7,581 nt of DNA from Phycisphaeraceae bacterium (GCA_029260695.1 JAJDCT010000062.1:1-7581); one strand, 5' to 3'; shown: positions 1 through 6,043, counted from the stretch's first letter. The notes: generated by a model from the letters alone, not told the origin. Numbers and translations: made by a program.

Positions 1-1
1 T

Positions 2-814
2 GGCTACTACCGAAGGGCCCGGAACCTGCACGCCGCGGCCCAGGACATCGTGACCAACCACGCCGGCCGGGTGCCTGACAACGTCAATGATCTGCAAAAA
101 CTGCCCGGCGTCGGGCGCTATACCGCCGGGGCCGTCGCCTCAATCGCATTCTCACAACCCGCCCCGATCCTCGACGGCAACGTCGCGCGTGTCCTCTCTC
201 GGCTATACCTGATCGACAAACCCATCGACGCCACCGACACCCAAAAGACCCTCTGGCACCTGGCCGAAGAGCTGGTCCCCGCGCGGAGACCCGGCGATTT
301 CAACCAGGCCGTGATGGAGCTCGGCGCGTTGATCTGCACCAAGGCCCGCCCGTCGTGCGGCGGCTGCCCGCTCTCAAGTGAATGTGAAGTGCTGCGTGTC
401 GGCCGTGTCGCGGATGTGCCCGTCCCCGCCAAACGCATACGGCCTCTGACGGTGCATCACCACATCATCGCCATCGAACGCCGCGGCCGATTCCTCTTCG
501 AACAACGGCCCACCAACGGGCTCTGGTCGAATATGTGGCAACTGCCCACCGTCGAAGACCTGGCCGCGAAAACCAAGCCCGCAGCGCTCCGCGCCTGGAT
601 AACAGCCCGGTTCTCCCTGGTTAGCACAGCCGCAAAACCACTGGACGTATTCACGCACCAGACCACACACCGCACGATCGAATTTCACCTCTGGCATGTG
701 TCGGCCACCTCCGGGCGCCTGCGCCCACGATCCGGCGTGTGGCGCAACCCGACCAACCTGGACGACCTGCCACTGGCCAACCCTCAGCGCAATGCGATCG
801 CGATGTTGACTTAG
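2..814 (+). CDS. mutY: A/G-specific adenine glycosylase MutY, 5' end missing
   Basis: MutY removes adenine mispaired with 8-oxoguanine or guanine in base excision repair. The reading frame is open from base 2, where it begins GYYRRARNLHAAAQ, a conserved MutY stretch, so the GTG at 50 is internal and the true start lies left of the window. Numbering from base 2, the helix-hairpin-helix LPGVGRYTAGA is near residues 34-44. The catalytic Asp of LDGNVARVL is near 58. Four cysteines near 112, 119, 122 and 128 have the C-x6-C-x2-C-x5-C spacing of the [4Fe-4S] cluster. The C-terminal half (from about residue 150) is the NUDIX-like domain that reads 8-oxoguanine, including FTHQTTHR where many family members have an FSH loop. 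The N-terminal helix with the catalytic Glu is outside the window. It ends in TAG. Codon use is GC-rich (18 of 25 third positions G or C at 77-151). Identification is firm. Confidence 0.96.
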   Translation, partial: GYYRRARNLHAAAQDIVTNHAGRVPDNVNDLQKLPGVGRYTAGAVASIAFSQPAPILDGNVARVLSRLYLIDKPIDATDTQKTLWHLAEELVPARRPGDFNQAVMELGALICTKARPSCGGCPLSSECEVLRVGRVADVPVPAKRIRPLTVHHHIIAIERRGRFLFEQRPTNGLWSNMWQLPTVEDLAAKTKPAALRAWITARFSLVSTAAKPLDVFTHQTTHRTIEFHLWHVSATSGRLRPRSGVWRNPTNLDDLPLANPQRNAIAMLT

Positions 815-853
815 CCAGCATTCCCAATATGACTTTCTGAATCTATAGAACCG

Positions 854-889
854 CCGAGTCGCTTCTCTCGTCTTGTGAAGCGGATTCGG
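854..889 (+). terminator. Imperfect hairpin after mutY, possible weak terminator
   Basis: Forty bases after the mutY stop, CCGA (854-857) and CGCTTC (860-865) can pair with TCGG (886-889) and GAAGCG (877-882). This gives a 6+4 bp stem with a small internal loop and an 11-base apical loop. No T-run follows, so it does not look like a standard intrinsic terminator. It could be an mRNA 3' stabilising hairpin or chance. Confidence 0.3.
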
Positions 890-1070
890 TTACGTCACTC
901 TCGAACAAGGGCTCCCGTGATGGCTGACAAGCACAATGGCGTGCTGCGAGTCGGTTTTAAACCCCAGTTGCGGTTGGCGTTTCAAGGGGCGAAGAGGGTG
1001 CGCCATGCCAGGCACGACACGTTCCAACTGGCCGAGGTCGCGAGTCCCCGTCGGTTGCACCGGGCCACCC

Positions 1071-1102
1071 CCCGCATTCGTATCGTTTTTGCCCGCATTC
1101 GT
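1071..1102. repeat. Two direct copies of CCCGCATTCGT, 21-base period
   Basis: CCCGCATTCGT occurs at 1071-1081 and again at 1092-1102. The 21-base period, two helical turns, would place both copies on the same face of the DNA, as in some regulator sites. It lies about 210 bases upstream of the TPR gene start, so a role is speculative. Confidence 0.5.
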
Positions 1103-1223
1103 CGATAAATGAGTCACGAAGCCTTGTATTCCCTCAGGTAGTGGCGTTAAACTACTCCCAAGCAATCCGGCGCTGTTACCGGTCGGAGGCCATATGGGAA
1201 CTGTCGGCCGAGGCATAGTTTGA

Positions 1224-1253
1224 TTGACGATTGATTTCCCCGCAATCTAATCT
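1224..1253 (+). promoter_or_regulatory. Possible weak promoter for the TPR gene
   Basis: TTGACG (1224-1229, five of six matches to the -35 consensus) is followed after 18 bases by TAATCT (1248-1253), a poor -10. It would give a leader of about 50 bases before the ATG at 1309. It is the best candidate I see upstream of this gene, but the -10 is weak. Confidence 0.33.
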
Positions 1254-1308
1254 TGGGGCAATCACCCGGGTATCCGTAACTCGTTCTCTCCATTATGAGG
1301 CTTCGACC

Positions 1309-2052
1309 ATGAAAAACATCTGCATGACTCTTCTCTGTTTGCTACTGGTCGTATCGGCATCGGCGGAGCCGTCTACTATCGATGAACTCGAAGCTCGGTT
1401 GAAAGATGACCCAAATAATGAAGTTGTGTTGTACAACCTTGGGATGACGTTGTATCTAGCGAATGAGCCGCAGCGAGCGTGCGTGCCTTGGTCGCGGCTG
1501 AAGGAGTTGGCGCCAAACGATTGGGAGGTACAAAAAAAACTTATCCAAGCGTATTCGGCATGCGGAGTCAGTCATAAAGAGAAACGTGAACAAGCCATCG
1601 GTGAACTCTACAAACTCAGAGATAGCGAAGAAATTCCAGAGTTAAGCAATGCAACATTCTTCATTCGTGATCAGTTTGCTTTCGAGGACCGCTGGGTATT
1701 CGTCTTCGAGTACTACGACATGGACGCGGGTTGGCGTCTCGGGCCGCTCTTGTGGAAGTTCTATGTCACCAAAGACGGCGAGCCCACTGATCGCTTTGTC
1801 TCCGTGGGTAGCTACGACGCTGTTACGATATTGGCGGTCGCGAAGGGTCAAATCGAAGAGGACGAGCGAATGTATCACCTTGATGAGTACCTGGCTGACG
1901 GGGCACATCGAACCCACGGCTTCTTCTTCGAAAAGCCGGACTACGATCAGATTAAGGCCTTGACACTACAGATTTTCGAAGAGGAGTTGGAACCAATATC
2001 CACTTTTGATCCCAATACAAACACAATCACGGTAGATCCAGCTGAGGAATAG
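1309..2052 (+). CDS. Exported TPR-type protein of unknown function
   Basis: This is a 247-residue protein whose family I do not recognise. The frame is open from an ATG at 1231, but I choose the ATG at 1309. There the protein begins with a clean signal peptide, MKNICMTLLCLLLVVSASA, with likely cleavage before EP. A GAGG ribosome-binding site lies at 1297-1300, eight bases upstream. Residues about 37-71 (NEVVLYNLGMTLYLANEPQRA... and an APND ending) look like one tetratricopeptide repeat, with a second degenerate helical pair after it. The rest is acidic and aromatic-rich and ends DPAEE; no catalytic motif is visible. Expected location is the periplasm or outside. Third codon positions are only about half G or C (15 of 30 at 1381-1470), against 18 of 25 in mutY, which hints at acquired DNA or relaxed selection. 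It converges on the CBS operon with 42 bases between stops. The TPR call is moderate; the exported call is good. Confidence 0.82.
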   Translation: MKNICMTLLCLLLVVSASAEPSTIDELEARLKDDPNNEVVLYNLGMTLYLANEPQRACVPWSRLKELAPNDWEVQKKLIQAYSACGVSHKEKREQAIGELYKLRDSEEIPELSNATFFIRDQFAFEDRWVFVFEYYDMDAGWRLGPLLWKFYVTKDGEPTDRFVSVGSYDAVTILAVAKGQIEEDERMYHLDEYLADGAHRTHGFFFEKPDYDQIKALTLQIFEEELEPISTFDPNTNTITVDPAEE

Positions 2053-2094
2053 AAGCTTGGGTGGATTTGAGCCGCGGCCGTCGAACGGGTGCGG

Positions 2095-2580
2095 TCAGAT
2101 CAGGTGTTCCTGCAGAAACTCGGTCGTGCGGCGCGGGCCGAGGATGCCCACGACCTTGTCGTCGACGTCCAGCACGGGGATGTGGCGGAACCCGCCGATG
2201 GCCATGAGGTTCAGCGCCTTGGCGGGGCAATCGGTGACATAGACCGTCCTGGGGTCGTGGGTCATAAAGTCTGTGATCGGCTGTGTGCGTGTGGCGGGGT
2301 CGTGAGCGATTTTGTTCAAAACGTCCCGCGCAGAAAAGATGCCGGCGGCTCGGCCGGCGTCCTGCACGACCACACAGGAGCATTCGTACTTCGCCATCAC
2401 GTCCAGCGCGTCCTGCACCGAGGCGCTTTTCTCGATAAAAGCCAACGGCCTGATAGGCATCTGCGACACCTCGGTCTCGCATAGCACGCGCTCCAACTCA
2501 TCGGCATACGCCGGTGGGTCGTAGTTGCTCAGCGGGTCCTCGAACTCGCCGGGCTCGACGGGGTTGCGCTTTCGCCCCAT
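2095..2580 (-). CDS. Small tandem-CBS-domain protein (second gene of CBS pair)
   Basis: This 161-residue protein consists of two CBS domains after an N-terminal extension of about 45 residues rich in Pro and acidic residues. CBS domains usually bind adenine nucleotides and act as sensor modules. CBS-1 spans about 47-94 (SVQDALDVMAKYECSCVVVQ, then GIFSARDVLNKI). CBS-2 spans about 103-157 (MTHDPRTVYVTDCPAKALNL, then GGFRHIPVLDVD and GILGPRRTTEFL). The GIFSARD and FRHIPVLD segments are where nucleotide contacts usually fall. No catalytic domain is attached, so it probably acts through a partner or as a free nucleotide-binding protein. The ATG at 2580 has an AAGGGG ribosome-binding site (2588-2593), seven bases away inside the end of the upstream CBS gene, whose stop codon is two bases before this start. 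The pair is therefore almost certainly one operon. Confidence 0.92.
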   Translation of the reverse strand: MGRKRNPVEPGEFEDPLSNYDPPAYADELERVLCETEVSQMPIRPLAFIEKSASVQDALDVMAKYECSCVVVQDAGRAAGIFSARDVLNKIAHDPATRTQPITDFMTHDPRTVYVTDCPAKALNLMAIGGFRHIPVLDVDDKVVGILGPRRTTEFLQEHLI

Positions 2581-2582
2581 GG

Positions 2583-3056
2583 TTAGGCCCCTTCCCGTTT
2601 GCTCATGTGCATCTTCGACGTCATGACCTGTACCTTGATGCCTCTTGGGAAATGCTCGGTGACGTATTCCATCAACCCCTTCTGCCCGGTCAGGCCCACG
2701 ACCTTGCCGCTGTCATCGACCACACACAGAAAACGCAGCCGGGTCTGTTGCATGCCTTCGAGCACCTTCACCACCGGGTCGGCAAGCCGTACACAGCCGC
2801 ACTCGGGGATCGGAACCATGTGTTTGCCGACCGTTTCGTCCAACGGCACGCAAGCACAGACGAGTTTGAGCACCTGCCGCTCGGTGAATTTGCCCGTCGG
2901 TCGGCCAAGCTCGTCAACAACGAACACGCAGCCCAGCTTGTTCTCACGCATCAACCGGATCGCCTCGTTCGCCGACTTGCCAGCCGTCACAGTAACCGCC
3001 CGCCGCAGCGGCAGCTGGGCGACAGTCTCGTTCATGATGTCTTCGCGCAGCCCCAT
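2583..3056 (-). CDS. Small tandem-CBS-domain protein (first gene of CBS pair)
   Basis: This 157-residue protein is two CBS domains with almost no flanking sequence. CBS-1 is about 19-68 (VTVTAGKSANEAIRLM, CVFVVDELGRPTGKFTERQVL). CBS-2 is about 77-134 (KHMVPIPECGCVRLADPVVKVL, LRFLCVVDDSGKVVGL). The TGKFTER segment matches the usual ligand-contact pattern of CBS domains; the second domain has GLTGQKG there, which is less typical and may not bind ligand. The frame is also open from an ATG at 3110. I prefer the ATG at 3056 because AGGAG (3061-3065) lies just upstream, with a rather short four-base gap, and because the promoter at 3129-3156 would leave only a very short leader for the 3110 start. 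It is the first gene of a two-gene operon. Its partner is clearly related in architecture but diverged, so this may be an old tandem duplication or a heterodimer pair. Confidence 0.9.
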   Translation of the reverse strand: MGLREDIMNETVAQLPLRRAVTVTAGKSANEAIRLMRENKLGCVFVVDELGRPTGKFTERQVLKLVCACVPLDETVGKHMVPIPECGCVRLADPVVKVLEGMQQTRLRFLCVVDDSGKVVGLTGQKGLMEYVTEHFPRGIKVQVMTSKMHMSKREGA

Positions 3057-3128
3057 AGGTCTCCTGATTAACTGCCCCCGAATCCAAGTCGAATACCCGG
3101 CACCATCCATGACATGCCCTGCACTTCT

Positions 3129-3156
3129 ATATTAGGCATTTAGCAGCCCGTGGCAA
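3129..3156 (-). promoter_or_regulatory. Sigma70-type promoter of the CBS-pair operon
   Basis: Read on the minus strand, TTGCCA (3151-3156, five of six consensus matches) is followed after 16 bases by TAATAT (3129-3134). Transcription would start near 3122, leaving about 65 bases before the chosen ATG at 3056. It is correctly placed and oriented for the CBS genes. Confidence 0.62.
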
Positions 3157-3159
3157 GAG

Positions 3160-3193
3160 AAATACGGACCCGGGAGTATTGTGGAAAATACGG
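3160..3193 (-). repeat. Two direct CCGTATTT repeats just upstream of the CBS promoter
   Basis: CCGTATTT (minus strand) occurs at 3186-3193 and 3160-3167, a 26-base step. The proximal copy ends three bases before the -35 box. This position suits an activator site or an A/T-rich UP-like element, though chance is not excluded. The sequence between 3158 and 3307 otherwise holds nothing I recognise. Confidence 0.4.
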
Positions 3194-3307
3194 GGAAAAA
3201 AGAGCTGTCGAATGCAGTACAGACCGGAGACAACCCATCAGAGTACCCAAATCCAAGGCCCGTGATGACCTCGTATGCAGCAATAGGCCTTTTTCACTAG
3301 TCGGAGA

Positions 3308-4381
3308 TCATGAGTGCTCGGCGTCGCCACCAAGGCGCTGTCTCAACAACCGGGCCCTAGCCGCCCGGCGGGTCGGGGCGTCCATCTCACAGCCGGAGAT
3401 CTTTTGCAGGTGCCCCGACTGGGTCAGCAGGAACAGCTCGTTGATCGTACGGATATCCGTGCGGTTCACCCGCCCAAGATTCACCGCCAGTCGCAGGTGC
3501 GACAGCAGTGACAACACTTCCTCACCACCCATCACCCGTGCATGGGTCAGTAGGGCCCAGGCCCGCCAGAGCTTGTCGTCGAACTCCGCTTCACGGTGTC
3601 GCATCAGCGCCTGTCTGGCCTGCTGCTCGTACGCGATGATCTGCGGCACGATCGTGTTCTGGAAGTCGGCGAGCACCTCCTCCTCGGCCTTGCCCAGCGT
3701 CGTCTGGTTAGAGATCTGGTAGAGGTCGCCCAAGGCATCAGACCCCTCACCGAACAGGCCACGCACCGCAAGATGCATGTCTCGCGCAGCCCGGCGGACC
3801 TTATCGATCTCTCCGGTGATCTTCAGCGCAGGCAGGTGAAGCATCACACTGACACGCAGCCCCGTGCCGACGTTGGTCGGGCAGGCGGTGAGGTACCCAA
3901 ATCGCCGGGCGTAGGCGTAGTCGATGTGGTCTTCGAGGATGTCGTCGATCCTGTTGATCTGGTCGAACGCCTCGGAGAGCTGCAACCCGCTGCGCATAAC
4001 CTGCATACGCAGGTGGTCTTCCTCGTTAACCATGATCGCAAACGTCTCGTCGGAACCGACCGCCACGGCCCGGGGGGCATCATCCCTAGCCTTGGCGTGC
4101 TGCCGACTGATCAGGTGCCGCTCCACGAGCAGTTGCCGGTCAAGAGCAGGACTTTGTGTGAGGTCCACCCAGAGGATATTCGGTGCAAGCCGATCGCTGA
4201 CAATCCGTTCCTTGCAGGCCGCGAGCACCTCGTGGCGCTGACGCCGACTCGACTTTGCGACGAAGGGAAACCCCGCGATGTTTCGCGCCAGCCGGACCCG
4301 GCTTGAGATCACGATATCGCTGTGCGGGCCGGTCCCACGCAGCCACTCACCCGCGTGGTCGGTGTAGTTATGCAGGCTCAC
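3308..4381 (-). CDS. mcsB: Protein-arginine kinase McsB
   Basis: McsB phosphorylates arginine side chains with ATP; in Firmicutes the phosphoarginine tag delivers proteins to ClpC-ClpP. The 357-residue length is normal for the family. Visible phosphagen-kinase motifs are: SDIVISSRVRLARN (21-34, nucleotide site), MVNEEDHLRMQ (117-127, with the Glu pair), LTACPTNVGTGLRVSVMLHL (164-183, active-site Cys167) and QISNQTTLGKAEEEV (222-236). Near the C-terminus the allosteric phosphoarginine motif, RDxxRA in Bacillus McsB, reads RRAARA (338-343), so its Asp is missing. The start is GTG at 4381. It overlaps the mcsA TGA as GTGA and has a strong AGGAGG (4389-4394) seven bases upstream. That site sits in a hairpin, implying translation coupled to mcsA. 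No ctsR or clpC is adjacent. Identification is firm; altered regulation is inference. Confidence 0.96.
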   Translation of the reverse strand: MSLHNYTDHAGEWLRGTGPHSDIVISSRVRLARNIAGFPFVAKSSRRQRHEVLAACKERIVSDRLAPNILWVDLTQSPALDRQLLVERHLISRQHAKARDDAPRAVAVGSDETFAIMVNEEDHLRMQVMRSGLQLSEAFDQINRIDDILEDHIDYAYARRFGYLTACPTNVGTGLRVSVMLHLPALKITGEIDKVRRAARDMHLAVRGLFGEGSDALGDLYQISNQTTLGKAEEEVLADFQNTIVPQIIAYEQQARQALMRHREAEFDDKLWRAWALLTHARVMGGEEVLSLLSHLRLAVNLGRVNRTDIRTINELFLLTQSGHLQKISGCEMDAPTRRAARARLLRQRLGGDAEHS

Positions 4382-4884
4382 GAGGACTCCTCCTCGAAAC
4401 GGTGTATGTCGTCACGCAGACGTGCCGCCAACTCGTAGTCCTCGCCGACCACCGCGGCATTGAGCTGCTTGCGCATCCGCATCAGCATGGCCTGCCTCTG
4501 CTCGCCCGCACCGGCGCGTCGGGGCACCTTGCCGATGTGGTGTGTCCCCCCCTCGTGCGCCCGCTCCAGCAGCGTCGACAACGGCTGCTCAAACGCCTTG
4601 TAGCAGTCCGGGCAGCCCAACAACGAGTCTTTACGGAACTGCGCGAACGTCAGACCGCAGCCCTCACATACGCCGCCCGGCGTCGGCTGATCGGCCTCGC
4701 CGCTGCTGTGGATCTTGACAAAGTTCGTCAGCAACTCGTTGATCGGCGTGTGGATCGACTTGATCGCAAGCCCCTCCTCAGAAGCGTGCTCATCGCACAG
4801 GTGCTTCTCGATCTTCTTGCCCTGGATGATCTCCACCGAGTGGTGGGTCGCCGGCCGCGCGCATCTGTCACACTTGCGTTTCAA
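4378..4884 (-). CDS. mcsA: McsA, zinc-binding activator of McsB
   Basis: McsA binds and activates the arginine kinase McsB and, in Firmicutes, takes part in heat, metal and thiol stress responses. The 168-residue protein shows two zinc sites: C5-x2-C8 with C30 and H33, then C73-x2-C76 (VCEGCGLTFAQF) with C91-x2-C94 (GCPDCYKAF). Next is the family signature HHIGKVPRR (115-123). A C-terminal UVR-type coiled segment (about 133-166, RKQLNAAVVGEDYELAARLRDDI) completes the usual McsA order. The start is TTG at 4884: an in-frame TGA lies four codons upstream with no ATG or GTG between, and the first cysteine pair must lie close to the N-terminus. Only a weak GTGAG-like ribosome-binding site is seen upstream. 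The gene overlaps mcsB by four bases, and a promoter lies at 4919-4947. The rare start and weak ribosome site suggest low translation. Confidence 0.95.
   Translation of the reverse strand: MKRKCDRCARPATHHSVEIIQGKKIEKHLCDEHASEEGLAIKSIHTPINELLTNFVKIHSSGEADQPTPGGVCEGCGLTFAQFRKDSLLGCPDCYKAFEQPLSTLLERAHEGGTHHIGKVPRRAGAGEQRQAMLMRMRKQLNAAVVGEDYELAARLRDDIHRFEEESS
4381..4396 (-). promoter_or_regulatory. Hairpin enclosing the mcsB ribosome-binding site
   Basis: In the mRNA, CGAGGA (4391-4396) pairs perfectly with UCCUCG (4381-4386) across a four-base loop GGAG. The Shine-Dalgarno AGGAGG is split between stem and loop, and the last stem base is the G of the GTG start. Ribosomes finishing mcsA would melt it, so McsB synthesis would depend on McsA translation. 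The element also codes for the acidic mcsA tail, so its conservation needs checking. Confidence 0.55.
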
Positions 4885-4911
4885 AAAAGCGTCTCACGAA
4901 GGTTGAACGTC

Positions 4912-4930
4912 CAGCCCGATTCTAGGGCTG
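4912..4930. promoter_or_regulatory. Perfect inverted repeat over the mcsA -10 box, candidate operator
   Basis: CAGCCC (4912-4917) and GGGCTG (4925-4930) are exact inverted copies flanking seven bases that contain the TAGAAT -10 box. A repressor bound here would block open-complex formation. As RNA it could also form a hairpin for transcripts arriving from the upstream gene, but no T-run follows. It does not resemble the CtsR heptad repeat. Confidence 0.48.
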
Positions 4931-4947
4931 TATCCGGTCGGCATCAA
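4919..4947 (-). promoter_or_regulatory. Promoter of mcsA-mcsB
   Basis: On the minus strand TTGATG (4942-4947, four of six) is followed after 17 bases by TAGAAT (4919-4924, five of six). The start of transcription would be near 4912, giving a leader of about 28 bases to the TTG at 4884. It lies in the 88-base gap after the upstream gene, so mcsAB can be expressed independently of larE. Confidence 0.58.
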
Positions 4948-4972
4948 TACCCAGGAAGCAGAACGCCTCTTA

Positions 4973-6043
4973 TCAGCCAGCGTCCACGCCTTCGGAGCCC
5001 CGCGTGACATCCGGCGATGAATCCTCGGCTGGCTCATCCGGCTTATCCAGCGTCGGGAGCAACGAATTAAATACCCGCGACTTAGCCGTCTTGGGATCAT
5101 CCTCAGCCATCTTTTCCATTATCAGCGCGATAAAACCTTCCGGGTCCATGCCGCGGGACCCCAGCATCTCGATAAATGCAGCTTCACTTAGGCCCCACCG
5201 GATATCTTTCAGCGACAACCCGACCAATCTCTGCCGAGATCGTTTCTTGTTCCCATAATTCTCTGGCTTGACGATCAACACCCTAAGCCCCTCGCCCATT
5301 GGCCCAGACCATCGATCCCCAGCAAACAGGCCGTCTGTCGAATAGCCTTCCAGACGCAGAACCACCCGCCGGTGCCGCTTGTCTTTCTGCCTCTTCACCA
5401 GCGCATCGCGGTGCCTGTACACATATTCCAACGCCGCACCCGCCGCGTCAGTATCGTCCGCATGCCGGGCCTTGTCGCGATCGGCCCTGTACTCCTCACG
5501 CAGAGCGGCCGGGTCGATCAGATACAGATCTTCGACCACCATCGACGTGGGGCCAAGAACTTCGGCAACCTCCACCGACGCCAAAAACCCGTACTGCCCG
5601 ACCGAAAGCTTGGGGATCGGTCTCGCCATCGCCTCGGCCTCGCCGATCGGCATCTTCACCGTCTTGGTCACCACCACCCCGCCGCCGCCGACCTTGACCT
5701 TTTTAGATAGCTCCGCTTCCGCCTGACGCACGGTCATGCCGGCCGAGCTTGGGTAACGCCTGTCATACGTCGGGCTACACAGGTACCCACCCTCAAACTC
5801 CGAACACCGCTGGGCGTATACCCGCCAATGACGATCCCATAGCTGCTGCGTCTGCGTGTCCAGGCCCTCCGCAGCCATGACGCGCCCAGAAAAAAAGCAT
5901 AAGCACAACAAACCCCACAGCAGCATCCCCGCATGTAGTCGTGGCCGTATCCGGTTAATACGCAACACACCGGAACCGGCGCGAAAACCTCGCTTGCGGT
6001 TTAGCGTGACCAACCTTCGGCCGAAAACACCTGACGTATCCAT
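4973..6043 (-). CDS. Exported protein of unrecognised family between larE and mcsA
   Basis: I do not recognise this 356-residue protein. Its N-terminus has a long basic region (residues 1-39) and then a hydrophobic segment MLLWGLLCLCFFSGRVMAA (40-58), consistent with a signal peptide and export. After it, two cysteines (C80, C89) could form a disulfide. A Gly/Val run (KVGGGGVVVTK, 117-127) and IPKLSVGQYGFLASVEVAEVLG (143-164) suggest a beta-rich domain. A charged helical region (180-225) follows. The stretch 228-330 (RRVVLRLEGYSTDGLFAGDRW..., SLKDIRWGLSEAAFIEML...) looks folded, and the last 25 residues are acidic and probably disordered. No catalytic motif is visible. The start could be ATG 6043, with only a GGGG-like site six bases upstream, or ATG 5926 at the signal peptide itself; neither has a good ribosome-binding site. 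It begins 23 bases after larE, so the two are probably co-transcribed. Confidence 0.8.
   Translation of the reverse strand: MDTSGVFGRRLVTLNRKRGFRAGSGVLRINRIRPRLHAGMLLWGLLCLCFFSGRVMAAEGLDTQTQQLWDRHWRVYAQRCSEFEGGYLCSPTYDRRYPSSAGMTVRQAEAELSKKVKVGGGGVVVTKTVKMPIGEAEAMARPIPKLSVGQYGFLASVEVAEVLGPTSMVVEDLYLIDPAALREEYRADRDKARHADDTDAAGAALEYVYRHRDALVKRQKDKRHRRVVLRLEGYSTDGLFAGDRWSGPMGEGLRVLIVKPENYGNKKRSRQRLVGLSLKDIRWGLSEAAFIEMLGSRGMDPEGFIALIMEKMAEDDPKTAKSRVFNSLLPTLDKPDEPAEDSSPDVTRGSEGVDAG

Larger units (their letters stand above)
815..1308. other. Long intergenic stretch without a convincing gene
   Basis: This stretch of about 490 bases separates mutY from the TPR gene. Open frames exist on both strands (for example 875-1108 plus and 890-1216 minus). 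Their translations are rich in Arg, His and Pro, have no recognisable motif and lack a ribosome-binding site, so I do not call them. I see no tRNA or insertion-sequence end. It holds the hairpin at 854-889, a short direct repeat at 1071-1102, a small inverted repeat (GTAGT...ACTAC around 1140-1160) and a possible weak promoter near 1224-1253. A decayed gene is possible but not shown. Confidence 0.6.

Noticed and set aside
890..1216. Minus-strand open frame, considered as a transposase or integrase remnant
   Set aside because: No DDE or tyrosine-recombinase motif, no terminal inverted repeats or target duplication seen. Calling it a mobile element would be guesswork.
1231..1308. Extended N-terminus for the TPR protein from ATG 1231
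   Set aside because: The extension would bury the signal peptide, has no ribosome-binding site, and overlaps the possible promoter; ATG 1309 has GAGG at proper spacing.
3057..3110. Extended N-terminus for the first CBS protein from ATG 3110
   Set aside because: It would leave a leader of only about a dozen bases from the predicted promoter and has no Shine-Dalgarno, whereas ATG 3056 has AGGAG.
3264..3300. AAGGCC...GGCCTT inverted repeat after mcsB as a terminator
   Set aside because: The loop would be about 25 bases with only a six-base stem, and the T-rich tract is on the wrong side for mcsB transcription.
3596..4306. Long plus-strand open frame (236 codons) opposite mcsB
   Set aside because: It lies wholly antisense to a gene with intact kinase motifs, is rich in Arg, His and Val from reverse-frame GC-rich codons, and has no motif. 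It is a shadow frame.
4255..5007. Plus-strand open frame of 250 codons opposite mcsA
   Set aside because: Antisense to the well-supported mcsA, Arg/Leu-rich low-complexity translation, no ribosome-binding site.
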